Below, one piece after another: positions 1 through 8,014 of a stretch of 64,000 nt of DNA. The number at the start of each line of letters is the position of its first letter. Position 1 is the stretch's first letter. The notes below the pieces were generated by a model. That model was given only the letters and a program-made list of their open reading frames with translations. It was not told where the DNA came from and did not search any database. This DNA comes from Rhodothermus sp. (GTDB lineage: Bacteria > Bacteroidota > Rhodothermia > Rhodothermales > Rhodothermaceae): assembly GCA_030950375.1 (NCBI GenBank), contig JAUZRN010000021.1:1-64000 (forward strand), written 5' to 3'. The translations under genes were made by a program, and so were the position numbers.

Positions 1-55
1 ACAGGCTGCCCAGCAACGAAAGCATCAGGGCGATGGGAAGCAACAGGCGCTTCAT
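1..55 (-). CDS. Secreted or membrane protein, N-terminus only (runs off left edge)
   Basis: The minus strand has a strong Shine-Dalgarno (AAAGGAGGTG, 61-70) followed by ATG at 55 and 18 open codons reading MKRLLLPIALMLSLLGSL. The Lys-Arg start followed by an unbroken hydrophobic stretch is a signal peptide or signal anchor. The gene continues outside the window, so its function cannot be told. It is too short to register as an ordinary ORF, but the ribosome binding site and signal sequence make it credible. Confidence 0.7.
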   Translation of the reverse strand, partial: MKRLLLPIALMLSLLGSL

Positions 56-138
56 GATGCACCTCCTTTGAGATTTGTGGTGCGCACCCGATGGGCCCCG
101 GCCGGCTGCCGGGGGTGCGGGCCGGACGACCGGCTTCA

Positions 139-166
139 CCCCCTAATTAACACACACCTTGTCAAG
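139..166 (-). repeat. Promoter-like motif, copy 1 (gene-proximal)
   Basis: Read on the minus strand, the copy begins CTTGACAAGGTGTGTGTTAA and runs on into TTAGGGGG. It shares most positions with the copy at 335-362: TGACAAG, one variable base, TGTGTGT, then an AAT-rich stretch and a G run. TTGACA looks like a -35 hexamer, but no good -10 box sits 17 bases later. It may be an operator or the start of a structured leader for the gene at 55. Confidence 0.45.
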
Positions 167-334
167 AGGGACGATGGGGGAGGAATGGCTGAAATTTCAA
201 CAGCTTATGGAAAGAAAGGCGCATCGGTTGCAGGGTGCTGCGGCGGAACACGATAGGGAAAGGATGGCTGCAGCCGACGTCCTGGAAACGCGCCGAGCCG
301 GTGGGGACGCAGGCCCGCGCGCTCCGACATGCAT

Positions 335-362
335 CCCCTCATTATCACACACAGCTTGTCAG
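335..362 (-). repeat. Promoter-like motif, copy 2 (distal)
   Basis: The minus strand reads CCTGACAAGCTGTGTGTGAT and then AATGAGGGG. It is the second copy of the motif at 139-166, in the same orientation 196 bases further from the gene. The G run that ends the motif opens a short stem in both copies, so the duplication includes secondary structure and not only primary sequence. Confidence 0.45.
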
Positions 363-479
363 GTGACGCTTTGGGGAACTACAGCACAAATTTTCAGGAC
401 GGATGGGCATCAGGGCGCATGCTGCTGTGGACGCTGCGGATGGATCTGTTATGGAGAACTGATTGCAGTCGAAAGAGCG

Positions 480-1000
480 GTTATTGCTGGCGTGTGCATC
501 GTGCGATAAGCGACACGGAAGCAGTGCGATGCGTGTTTCCTGACCAGCAGCATGGCAAGCCCGCCCAGAATAACGGCGACCTATGCAGAAAGGCATTGCG
601 GAGGTTCAGGCCTTCACGCACATCTCGGTGGAGCAGGATTGCCGTCGGGATGTTGGCAATCAGGCCGATTGTGGCTCCCGCCAGCATGAAGGGGCATCGA
701 TCGGTCAGAGAGCCAGGTTAATGGCTTCTTTGATCAGGAAAGGCGCAATGACCACCAGGGTTGCCAGATTGACAAAGACCTCGAGCGTTTCGGCACGGCG
801 GTAACCAAAGGTTTTGCGGGCGTTCGGGTGCCGGCGGGTCAGACGACGGGCCCCATAGCTGATAGCCAGCGGGGGCGTGCCGTTTTATGTACGGCATCCG
901 AAAGCGAAGCCAGGCTGCCGGACAGCAAGCCCCCTACGCTTTCGGCCACCGAGATAAACAGATTCAGGCCGATCAAGAGGAGGCGGCCGCGGCTACCGTT
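480..1000 (-). pseudogene. Decayed cation diffusion facilitator (CDF) transporter
   Basis: Three minus-strand frames carry consecutive pieces of a CDF family metal exporter. Near 990-880 there is the first membrane helix, with LNLFISVAESVGGLLSGSLA followed by SLSDAVH, the usual helix 1-2 signature with its metal-site Asp/His. Near 850-720, AISYGARRLTRRHPNARKTF and GYRRAETLEVFVNLATLVV cover the cytoplasmic loop and helix 3, ending in a stop. Near 700-580, LAGATIGLIANIPTAILLHR and LNLRNAFLH cover helices 4-5. The piece VAVILGGLAMLL follows in yet another frame near 575-540. Frame changes, deletions and stops between the pieces mean no functional protein can be made. The metal that the intact ancestor exported cannot be told. 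Confidence 0.8.
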
Positions 1001-1062
1001 GCGCGTATGTGGAGGGACATGGGCCCTGGAACACCTCTGGGCTTGCTGCGCCGAACAAAACG

Positions 1063-1104
1063 CAAAAAGCCGGGGTTCCGCTGCACAGATCAGCGGAACC
1101 CCGG
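1063..1104 (-). terminator. Rho-independent terminator of mdh
   Basis: A 14-base perfect stem (CCGGGGTTCCGCTG / CAGCGGAACCCCGG) with a 7-base loop is followed on the minus strand by CTTTTTGC. It starts 12 bases beyond the mdh stop codon and also separates mdh from the transporter remnant. Confidence 0.9.
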
Positions 1105-1116
1105 CCCGGTCCAACG

Positions 1117-2055
1117 CTAACTGGCTGCAGCTTCGATGCGTTCCAGGTCCTGGATGCCCTTGCGTACGTGTTCGGCCGAGGCTTCAAGCAGTTTGCGCTC
1201 TTCTTCGTTGAGCTCCACTTCAATAATCTCTTCGACGCCATTGCGCCCCAGGCGTACCGGCACACCGATGAACAGGTCTTTGAGTCCATACTGGCCATTC
1301 ACATAGGCCGCGCAGGGCAGGATGCGTTTCGCGTCTTTCACGATGGCTTCGACCATTTCGGCCGCGGCAGCCCCTGGCGCGTACCAGGCCGAGGTACCCA
1401 TCAGCTTGACGATCTCGCCGCCGCCGAACTTTGTGCGTTCGACGATGGCGTCAATCTTTTCTTTGGGCAGCAGTTGAGTGATCGGAATGCCGCTGACCGT
1501 CGCATAACGGGGAAGCGGCACCATTGAGTCGCCATGCCCGCCCATCAGCAGCGCCTGCACGTCGCGCACCGAAACGCCCAGCTCCAGCGCGATGAAGGTG
1601 CGGAAGCGGGCCGTGTCGAGGATGCCGGCCATGCCCATCACGCGATGGCTGGGAAAACCACTTGTCTGGTAGGCCACATAGGTCATCACATCGAGTGGAT
1701 TCGAAACGACAATGATGATGGCATGCGGACTGCCTTTGACGAACTGCTCGGTGACCGAACGTACAATCTTTGCATTGATGGCCAGCAGGTCGTCCCGGCT
1801 CATGCCTGGTTTACGGGGCGAGCCGGCCGTGATGACGCAGATGTCCGAGCCTTCCGTATCTCTGTAGTCGTTCGTGCCAATGATGCGGGTGTCGTAGCCG
1901 TGAATTGGGGCAGCCTCCTGCATGTCGAGCGCTTTGCCCTGGGGCAGTCCCTCGACGATGTCGACGAGCACGATTTCGTTGACCATGTCTTTGCGGGCGA
2001 TGCATTCAGCTACCGTGGCTCCGACGTTACCCGCACCGATCACTGTAACTTTCAT
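1117..2055 (-). CDS. mdh: Malate dehydrogenase
   Basis: The 312-residue protein interconverts malate and oxaloacetate with NAD in the TCA cycle (cytoplasm). It begins [20 protein letters not shown], the dinucleotide-binding glycine loop. It has [13 protein letters not shown], the mobile loop with substrate-binding arginines, then [11 protein letters not shown] and the catalytic histidine in GGHGDSMVP. Length and the GxGxxG start match the lactate-dehydrogenase-like bacterial MDH class found in Bacteroidota and Chlorobi. It is transcribed alone: a TAnnTTTA box (2099-2106) lies upstream and a strong terminator lies directly downstream. The divergent gene at 2182 is a quinone oxidoreductase. Confidence 0.97.
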   Translation of the reverse strand: MKVTVIGAGNVGATVAECIARKDMVNEIVLVDIVEGLPQGKALDMQEAAPIHGYDTRIIGTNDYRDTEGSDICVITAGSPRKPGMSRDDLLAINAKIVRSVTEQFVKGSPHAIIIVVSNPLDVMTYVAYQTSGFPSHRVMGMAGILDTARFRTFIALELGVSVRDVQALLMGGHGDSMVPLPRYATVSGIPITQLLPKEKIDAIVERTKFGGGEIVKLMGTSAWYAPGAAAAEMVEAIVKDAKRILPCAAYVNGQYGLKDLFIGVPVRLGRNGVEEIIEVELNEEERKLLEASAEHVRKGIQDLERIEAAAS

Positions 2056-2098
2056 AGTTCCTCGCTGGCTTTGGTGAAAACCGTTCGCATCTTTTTGC

Positions 2099-2106
2099 TA
2101 AAAATA
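2099..2106 (-). promoter_or_regulatory. Possible -7 box of mdh promoter
   Basis: The minus strand reads TATTTTTA, one mismatch from the Bacteroidota TAnnTTTG consensus, 44 bases before the mdh ATG. I see no TTG at the expected -33 distance, so this is only a candidate. Confidence 0.25.
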
Positions 2107-2181
2107 GCACGAAGTGGCCGAAAAGAAAGGCACCGCTGTGTAAATTGCCGGCAAAGCTGTGGATTTATCAGGAAAAGCGCT

Positions 2182-3162
2182 ATGCGTGCGATTCTGGTTC
2201 GTACTCCGGGAGGGCCAGAGCACCTGTACCTGGGTGAGTATCCGATGCCCTCACCTGGTCCGGGTGAGCTGTTGGTGCGTGTTCGAGCCACTTCGCTCAA
2301 CCGGGCCGATCTGCTTCAGCGCGAAGGAAAGTATCCACCACCGCCGGGCGCCAGTCCGATTCTGGGACTGGACGTGGCCGGAACGGTGGCGGCGCTGGGA
2401 CCCGGCGTGACCGGCTGGCAGGTGGGAGATCGGGTGTTTGGGCTTGTCGAAGGAGGGGGCTATGCGGAATATGCTGTGTTGCCGGCTGGGATGGCCATGC
2501 GCATTCCGGATAACCTGTCGTTTGAAGAGGCAGCCGCCATTCCAGAGGTGTTTCTGACAGCCTATCAGGCGTTGTGCTGGCTGGGACAGCTTCAACAAAA
2601 CGAGCACGTGCTCATTCATGCTGGGGCCAGTGGTGTGGGAACAGCCGCCATCCAGCTGGCCCGATGTCTGGGGGCGCATGTACATGTTACGGCCTCAGCG
2701 TCCAAACACGAAGTTTGTCGGATGCTGGGAGCCGAAACGACGATCGATTATCGTCAGGAAGACTTTGCCGAACGCATCCAGGAGGTGACCGGCGGCACCG
2801 GTGTCCACCTGATCATCGATTTTGTAGGAGCCCCTTACCTGGCGCCCAATCTCCAGTGTCTGGCGATGGACGGTCGGATTGTGTTGCTGGCAACCCTGGG
2901 GGGGAGCCGGCTCGAAGCGTTTGATCTGCGTCTCCTTTTTGCCCGACGAGCTCAGCTGATCGCTTCGACGCTCCGTAACCGTGCCCGCGACTATAAGGTG
3001 CGGCTCACGCAGGAATTTGCCGAACGCTTCTTGAACGATTTTGCTGAAGGACGGCTGCGACCTGTGATTGATCGGATCTACAACTGGACAGAAGTGGCCG
3101 ATGCGCATCGACGTATGGAAACCAACCAGAATGTAGGAAAGATCGTGTTGCGTATCTTGTAA
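2182..3162 (+). CDS. NAD(P)H:quinone oxidoreductase, zinc-free MDR family
   Basis: The 326-residue medium-chain reductase starts MRAILVRTPGGPEHLYLGEY and resembles the PIG3/QOR family that reduces quinones with NADPH. The GroES-like N-terminal domain contains LNRADLLQREGKYPPPPGAS and ILGLDVAGTV. The Rossmann domain starts near residue 145 with HAGASGVGTAAIQLA. The zinc-ligand cysteines of alcohol dehydrogenases are absent. The open frame extends upstream to 1534, but that part is antisense to mdh, so the ATG at 2182 preceded by CAGGAAAAGCGCT is chosen. The physiological substrate is not shown by the sequence. Confidence 0.9.
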   Translation: MRAILVRTPGGPEHLYLGEYPMPSPGPGELLVRVRATSLNRADLLQREGKYPPPPGASPILGLDVAGTVAALGPGVTGWQVGDRVFGLVEGGGYAEYAVLPAGMAMRIPDNLSFEEAAAIPEVFLTAYQALCWLGQLQQNEHVLIHAGASGVGTAAIQLARCLGAHVHVTASASKHEVCRMLGAETTIDYRQEDFAERIQEVTGGTGVHLIIDFVGAPYLAPNLQCLAMDGRIVLLATLGGSRLEAFDLRLLFARRAQLIASTLRNRARDYKVRLTQEFAERFLNDFAEGRLRPVIDRIYNWTEVADAHRRMETNQNVGKIVLRIL

Positions 3163-3248
3163 CCAGATGGTTGAAGCCATTCCCTGGACGCTTTAGGACG
3201 CGCTGGTTATTTTTGGAAAACTTCTGTTGCAACAAAAGGCTGCCTGCG

Positions 3249-4802
3249 ATGCCGATCTATGTCGTTGCTCGGGTTGACGAGTTGGCGGACGGCCAGATGA
3301 AACAGGTAAAAGCGGGCGATACCGAGGTGCTACTGGTGCGGCTGGACGGCCAGTTTTATGCGCTGGGAGCCCGCTGTACGCACTATGGCGCACCACTGGC
3401 CACAGGCGTGCTGCATGGCGAGCAGATCATCTGTCCCTGGCATCATGCCTGCTTTCATGCGCGTACCGGCGAGCATCTGGAACCACCGGGGCTGGATCAT
3501 CTGCCAACGTTTCCAGTGCGTGTAGAAGGCGAGCAGGTGCTCGTGGAATTGGCCGAAGCAGTAGCAGGGCGGCGGACGCCGCAGATGGAGCAGCGCGATC
3601 CGCAGGACGTACGCACCTGCGTGGTCATCGGCGCTGGCTGTGCCGGTGCCTATGCCGTTGAGGCGCTGCGGACCCAGGGCTTTAAGGGACGGGTGGTATG
3701 GCTGACCAATGGGGAGTTTCCGCCGATCGACCGACCGAATCTGAGTAAGGAATACCTGGCCGGTGAGGCACCCGAAGCATGGATGCCGCTGCGTGATCCG
3801 GACTTCTACAAAGCCGCCGATATTGAAGTAATACCGCAGGCGGTGGAGGTGCTGGATGCGGGGAAGCGAACGGTTACGCTGGCTAATGGCGAGCAGCTGC
3901 GCTACGAGGTGGCCGTGGTTGCACCCGGTGCGCGACCGCGCCGGTTAGCCGTACCAGGTGCCGATCTGCCAGGCATCTTTATGTTACGCACCATTGAGGA
4001 TAGCCGGGCCATTCGGAAGGCTGCAGCGCAAGCCCGGCGGGCAGTGGTGGTGGGGGCCAGTTTTATCGGGATGGAGGTCGCACAGAGCCTGCGTCATCTC
4101 GGGCTGGAAGTAACTGTGGTAGCACCCGAAACGGTACCTTTTGAGCGTACGCTGGGCGGCGAGGTGGGCCGTGTATTACAGACGTTGCATGAAGCGCATG
4201 GCGTGACGTTTCGGCTGGGACATACCGTACAGGCATTTGAAGGAACCGATCGGGTGCAGCAGGTTGTGCTCGACAGCGGCGACCGGCTTCCAGCGGATCT
4301 GGTAGTTGTGGGCATAGGCGTGCAGCCCGCCACGGATTTTGTGCAGGGCGTGCAAAAAGCACCGGACGGCAGCATTCTGGTTGATGCTTATCTGCAGGCA
4401 GCCGACAGTCTATTCGTAGCAGGGGATGCCGCACGTTTTCCAGACTGGCGTACGGGCAGGCCTATCCGGATTGAGCACTGGCGACTGGCGGCACAGCATG
4501 GACGACTGGCCGGTGCCAACGCCGCCGGAGTACGTCAACCCTATCGGGGGGTACCGTTTTTCTGGACGCGCCAGTTCGGAGTGAGCCTCCAATACCTGGG
4601 CTATGTGGAAACCTGGGACGAAGTCGTGCTGGATGGCGATCCATCCTCCAGAAAGTTCCTGGCCTGTTATCTGCGAGGCGATCAGGTATGGGCCGTGGCC
4701 GGCATGGGACGGGGGGACGAGATGGCCCGGCTGCATGCGCTCCTGCTGGAAACACCCCTGCCGACCATCGACGCAGTGTGGCAGTGGCTATCGCGCACGT
4801 GA
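3249..4802 (+). CDS. Rieske [2Fe-2S] / FAD-dependent NAD(P)H reductase (AIFL type)
   Basis: The 517-residue fusion has an N-terminal Rieske domain (residues 1-105) and a pyridine-nucleotide-disulfide oxidoreductase module (about 120-500). Rieske ligands are visible: Cys43 and His45 in CTHYGAP, Cys62 and His65 in CPWHHACF. The FAD glycine loop VVIGAGCAGAYAVEAL is near residue 125, the NAD loop VVVGASFIGMEVAQSL near 265, and the FAD-end motif LFVAGDAARFPDW near 390. The layout matches AIFL/nfrl proteins and the ferredoxin reductases of dioxygenase systems. No oxygenase is encoded nearby, so a general redox role, perhaps feeding the adjacent sulfur genes, is only inferred. A TATTTTTG box lies at 3208-3215. 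Confidence 0.9.
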   Translation: MPIYVVARVDELADGQMKQVKAGDTEVLLVRLDGQFYALGARCTHYGAPLATGVLHGEQIICPWHHACFHARTGEHLEPPGLDHLPTFPVRVEGEQVLVELAEAVAGRRTPQMEQRDPQDVRTCVVIGAGCAGAYAVEALRTQGFKGRVVWLTNGEFPPIDRPNLSKEYLAGEAPEAWMPLRDPDFYKAADIEVIPQAVEVLDAGKRTVTLANGEQLRYEVAVVAPGARPRRLAVPGADLPGIFMLRTIEDSRAIRKAAAQARRAVVVGASFIGMEVAQSLRHLGLEVTVVAPETVPFERTLGGEVGRVLQTLHEAHGVTFRLGHTVQAFEGTDRVQQVVLDSGDRLPADLVVVGIGVQPATDFVQGVQKAPDGSILVDAYLQAADSLFVAGDAARFPDWRTGRPIRIEHWRLAAQHGRLAGANAAGVRQPYRGVPFFWTRQFGVSLQYLGYVETWDEVVLDGDPSSRKFLACYLRGDQVWAVAGMGRGDEMARLHALLLETPLPTIDAVWQWLSRT

Positions 4803-4969
4803 TCGGTATGGGCGTTCATTAGACCGTTGGCGGCCGACACTGCTCGTTTGGCGCTAATTGTTGCAGAAGGATCCCGAGCACGGCGGTTTCATAGAGGGCA
4901 GCGTTCTTAGCCGACGGTAGTTGACGCTCACCCTAAAGACTGCCAACCACGAAACAGCATTGTGCAGTG

Positions 4970-5839
4970 ATGGCTACCTATGCGCATCCAGAAGTGTTGG
5001 TCTCCACCGATTGGGTGGCTGCTCACCTGAACGATACGAAACGCATACGGATCGTTGAATCCGACGAAGATGTGCTACTTTACGAAACTGGCCACATCCC
5101 TAATGCGGTCAAAGTCGACTGGGTACAGGATCTACAGGATCCAGTGATCCGAGATTACATCTCCAGAGAACAGTTCGAAGAGCTCTGCGCTGCCCGAGGT
5201 ATTGCGAATGACACGCTGGTTGTGTTTTACGGCGATAAGCACAACTGGTGGGCCTGCTATGCTTTCTGGGTGTTCAAGCTACTGGGACATGAACGGTGTG
5301 CCATTATGGACGGGGGACGCCAGAAATGGATTGCAGAGGGACGTCCACTGACGCGTGTGGTGCCCTCGTTTCCGCGTACCGTCTATCGGGCCAGAGAACC
5401 GGACCCGTCTATTCGGACGTTCTGGAGAGAAGTAATGGCACATATGCAGGCAGGTAAACCGCTGATCGACGTGCGTACGCCGGCGGAGTATCGGGGAGAG
5501 CTGGTTCATCTGCCCGATTATCCCCAGGAGGGCGCGTTACGGGCGGGGCATATCCCGGGGGCCCGGAATGTCCCCTGGAGCCTGGCCGTTCGAGAGGATG
5601 GCACCTTCAAATCACGGGAAGAGCTGGAGCGCATCTATCTACAGGAGCAGGGGTTAAAGCCCGATGATGAAGTGATCACCTACTGTCGTATTGGCGAACG
5701 CTCAAGCCATACCTGGTTTGTGCTGAAATATCTGCTTGGTTTCAAAAATGTCAAAAACTATGATGGTTCATGGGCTGAGTGGGGCAATCTGGTGGGCGTG
5801 CCCATTGAAAAGGGCGATCCTGAAACGGACCGATCCTGA
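4970..5839 (+). CDS. Thiosulfate/3-mercaptopyruvate sulfurtransferase (tandem rhodanese)
   Basis: The 289-residue protein has two rhodanese domains: a non-catalytic N-terminal one (residues 10-125) and a catalytic C-terminal one (150-285). The persulfide cysteine is Cys239, in [16 protein letters not shown]. That loop resembles actinobacterial CysA-type thiosulfate sulfurtransferases more than SseA. It transfers sulfane sulfur from thiosulfate or mercaptopyruvate to an acceptor. A GTG in frame directly precedes the ATG used here. The sufE gene follows 85 bases later on the same strand, which suggests a sulfur relay. Confidence 0.93.
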   Translation: MATYAHPEVLVSTDWVAAHLNDTKRIRIVESDEDVLLYETGHIPNAVKVDWVQDLQDPVIRDYISREQFEELCAARGIANDTLVVFYGDKHNWWACYAFWVFKLLGHERCAIMDGGRQKWIAEGRPLTRVVPSFPRTVYRAREPDPSIRTFWREVMAHMQAGKPLIDVRTPAEYRGELVHLPDYPQEGALRAGHIPGARNVPWSLAVREDGTFKSREELERIYLQEQGLKPDDEVITYCRIGERSSHTWFVLKYLLGFKNVKNYDGSWAEWGNLVGVPIEKGDPETDRS

Positions 5840-5924
5840 AACTATATCCGGCGGCCATGCACGCAGAGGACCTGAGCTTTTTCTCTGGAGCAAAAATGGG
5901 AAATGCGCGTCTTCCTAAAGAAAG

Positions 5925-6383
5925 ATGAGAGCCATGCGCAAGCTGGACACTTTGCTCGAACTGTTTCAGGAGGCCGAGCCTGAACAGCGGTTGGAGTTGT
6001 TATTGGACTTTGTCGATCGATTGCCGCCGCTGCCGCCGGAGTACGTGCCGCTTCGAGATGCAGGGTTGGGCATGGTCCATGAATGCCAGTCGCCAGTTTT
6101 CTTCCTACCAGAGGTGCAGGCGGGACAGGTGCGCATCTATGCCGACGTGCCACGAGAAGCGCCCACACCACGCGCGTTTGTTGCGTTGCTGGTGGAGGCC
6201 TTCGACGGAGAGCCACCCGAAGCCGTACTGGAAGCACCCGAAGATCTGCTGTATCGTCTGGGTATTGCACCGCTGCTGGGTATGCAGCGCCTGCGGGGGT
6301 TGACGGGCATTTACCGGAAGCTTCGACGTGAAATAGCGGCAAAGGTTGGCCTTTCAATTAATCCATCAAGCCATTCGGCGTAA
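5925..6383 (+). CDS. sufE: SufE-family sulfur acceptor protein
   Basis: The 152-residue SufE protein takes persulfide sulfur from a cysteine desulfurase (SufS) and passes it to the SufBCD scaffold for Fe-S cluster assembly. The acceptor cysteine is Cys54, in MVHECQSPVFF, where the family has CQS. The C-terminal part, with GLTGIYRKLRREI, is typical. A second ATG three codons downstream (5934) is equally plausible and would make the cysteine residue 51. SufS and SufBCD are not in the window. The gene sits alone with a sulfurtransferase. Its 3' end overlaps the convergent NUDIX gene by 26 bases. Confidence 0.9.
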   Translation: MRAMRKLDTLLELFQEAEPEQRLELLLDFVDRLPPLPPEYVPLRDAGLGMVHECQSPVFFLPEVQAGQVRIYADVPREAPTPRAFVALLVEAFDGEPPEAVLEAPEDLLYRLGIAPLLGMQRLRGLTGIYRKLRREIAAKVGLSINPSSHSA

Positions 6384-7005
6384 GAAGTGCCAGGAGTTCG
6401 GCCAGCATCATGGCGGTAGCGCCCCATATGCGATAATGCTGTACGGCAAAAAAGGGCACCATAACAGTTCGGCCCCGAATGGTCCAGCGTTCCCGGCGAC
6501 GGCTGGTGGGGTCCAGCAGGGTGGCCAGTGGAATACGCAGTACAGCCTCTACTTCTTCCGGACAGGGCTGTAGGGTGGGCAGGGAGGCGATGTATCCGAC
6601 AAACGGGTGCACGCAGAAGTTGGAGACCGGGATATACAGGGGCGTTAGGGGGGCGATCAGCTCAATCTGATCTGGTGGCAGCCCCAGTTCTTCGTACGCC
6701 TCCCGCAGCGCTGTCTCCTGCAACGTTTCTTCGGGTTCACGGCGACCCCCTGGAAAGCCAATCTGGCCTCCATGTTCTCTCAGATGGGAGGGACGGACAA
6801 CCAGAAGCAGGTGCGGACGCTCCTCCTCCGGGAATAGCAGGATCAGCACTCCGGCCTCACGACAGGGCTTGCCTGCAATGCCAAATTGTTCAGGGGACTG
6901 CCGGTACTCCGGGGCCATCTGAAGCTGAGCGGCGGCTCCGGGTAGCGGACCGGCCAGCCGTTGACGCAGCAGAGCAATGCATTCCTGAAAACTCAGCTTC
7001 AGCAT
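6358..7005 (-). CDS. NUDIX hydrolase, CoA pyrophosphatase type
   Basis: The 215-residue protein carries the Nudix box G-x5-E-x7-REUXEE-x2-GU as GGRREPEETLQETALREAYEE followed by LGL. LREHGGQIGFPGG precedes it and matches the UPF0035/NudL signature for coenzyme A diphosphate hydrolysis. The ATG at 7005 is chosen. An in-frame TTG at 7053 would add 16 residues but has no ribosome binding site. Its last 26 bases are shared, in antisense, with the end of sufE. Confidence 0.88.
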   Translation of the reverse strand: MLKLSFQECIALLRQRLAGPLPGAAAQLQMAPEYRQSPEQFGIAGKPCREAGVLILLFPEEERPHLLLVVRPSHLREHGGQIGFPGGRREPEETLQETALREAYEELGLPPDQIELIAPLTPLYIPVSNFCVHPFVGYIASLPTLQPCPEEVEAVLRIPLATLLDPTSRRRERWTIRGRTVMVPFFAVQHYRIWGATAMMLAELLALLTPNGLMD

Positions 7006-7224
7006 ACCTCCCTGCGTACGCCAGGAGGAGCGGAGGGATTCCTGAAGTTTCAATGCGGTGGTTGTAGTAGCAGGCGCAGCTACTGGAAACCGTACGAACC
7101 GGCCTTCTGGTGGACTGAAATGCCTTCTCTGGGCGAGCGTCTGTGGAAGGTGTCTGAAAGTGCAGAAAGCCCTGCTTTATGCCGCGCTTACCACGGCGAT
7201 AGGCTACGTTTTGACGCTAAGAAA

Positions 7225-7254
7225 GAAGGGCTACCGACAGACCGGTAGCCCTTC
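7225..7254 (-). terminator. Terminator of hsp20
   Basis: A 12-base perfect stem GAAGGGCTACCG / CGGTAGCCCTTC with a 6-base loop is followed on the minus strand by TTTCTT and on the plus strand by TTTT. It lies 20 bases beyond the hsp20 stop and could act in both directions. Confidence 0.85.
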
Positions 7255-7273
7255 TTTTACCTGTTGCGGCAGT

Positions 7274-7720
7274 TTAGCTGATTTCGATCCGGCGTGCCTT
7301 GCTGCCTTCGGCCTTGGGCACACGGATTGTCAGCACACCGTTTTCGTACTTGGCCTCAATGTGCTTATCGTCGACTGCCTTCGGCAGAGTGAAGCTCCGA
7401 TAGAAGCGGCCGTAGCTCCGTTCTACCCGCAGGTAGTTGGGTTTTTCTTCCTTTGTTTCCGACTTTCGCTCCCCGCTGACCGTGAGCGTGCCGTCGTGAT
7501 AGGTCACCGACAGCTCATCCTTGCTCATGCCGGGTACGTCAAGCTGAATCAAATAGGCATCATCCGTTTCGGCCAGGTCAGCCCGTGGTACCCAGCTTAC
7601 CGGAGCCGTCTCCTCAGCCGCCTCTGCTTCACGTCCGAAGATTGTGTCAAACAGCCGATCCATTTCCCGTTGCAGCCGACGCAGTTCCGTCATTGGCGAA
7701 AAGCGAACCAGGCTCGTCAT
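7274..7720 (-). CDS. Small heat shock protein (Hsp20 / alpha-crystallin family)
   Basis: The 148-residue chaperone starts MTSLVRFSPMTELRRLQREM, the usual amphipathic N-terminal helix. The alpha-crystallin domain runs from about residue 45 to 140, with DDAYLIQLDVPGMSKDELSV and the hallmark FTLPKAVD ... YENGVLTIRVPK (the A-x-x-x-n-GVL motif). It binds unfolding proteins in the cytoplasm without ATP. A strong ribosome binding site (GGAGGAG) precedes the start. The gene is transcribed alone, with a terminator after it and an inverted repeat at 7835-7850 upstream that could be its operator. Confidence 0.96.
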   Translation of the reverse strand: MTSLVRFSPMTELRRLQREMDRLFDTIFGREAEAAEETAPVSWVPRADLAETDDAYLIQLDVPGMSKDELSVTYHDGTLTVSGERKSETKEEKPNYLRVERSYGRFYRSFTLPKAVDDKHIEAKYENGVLTIRVPKAEGSKARRIEIS

Positions 7721-7834
7721 GGCTCTCTCCTCCAGTTTGTTGACGGTTTGTCTTGCTCCGCAAGCTCACCTTTCGTTTCATCAACAGCTATGCCGGCCCA
7801 GGAAGTGCGTCATCTTGACACATCCAGCTGTAAA

Positions 7835-7850
7835 GTATGCAGTAGCATAC
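7835..7850. promoter_or_regulatory. Inverted repeat upstream of hsp20
   Basis: GTATGC-AGTA-GCATAC is a perfect 6-base palindrome with a 4-base spacer, 115 bases before hsp20 and 165 before the TPR lipoprotein. It is not a CIRCE element. A regulator binding site is a guess. Confidence 0.3.
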
Positions 7851-7953
7851 GGGGGAGCGGGCGAAAGGGAGCTGACAGGCAGGGATATTCAGACGCGTTA
7901 GCTGCCAATCAAAAATGGGAGAATCCAACAAACAGGTTGTGCCGGGCCTGTTC

Positions 7954-7961
7954 TATCTTTA
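7954..7961 (+). promoter_or_regulatory. Possible -7 box for the TPR lipoprotein gene
   Basis: TATCTTTA lies 53 bases before the start codon. A TTG (7937-7939) lies 14 bases upstream, a little short for the Bacteroidota spacing. Confidence 0.35.
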
Positions 7962-8014
7962 ACTTCCCATTTAGAGCTATTTGCATTCGGTTAACTGTAA
8001 AAGCTGAGAGCAAG

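Larger units (their letters stand above)
56..479. other. Intergenic region with duplicated promoter-like motif
   Basis: No convincing gene is seen here. On the minus strand it holds the ribosome binding site of the left-edge gene and two copies of a motif reading TTGACAAGGTGTGTGTTAAT or close to it, each followed by a GC-rich stem. In the copy nearest the gene, GGGGGTG is answered by CACCCCC about 20 bases later. In the distal copy, GGGGA is answered by TCCCC. The open frames here have poor composition and match nothing I recognise. The part beyond 370 may include the far end of the decayed transporter gene. Confidence 0.4.

Noticed and set aside
1534-2181. Long plus-strand extension in front of the quinone oxidoreductase
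   Set aside because: It is antisense to malate dehydrogenase and has no family resemblance; the real start is at 2182.
7058-8014. Long plus-strand extension in front of the TPR lipoprotein
   Set aside because: It is antisense to hsp20 and would bury the lipoprotein signal peptide in the middle of the protein.
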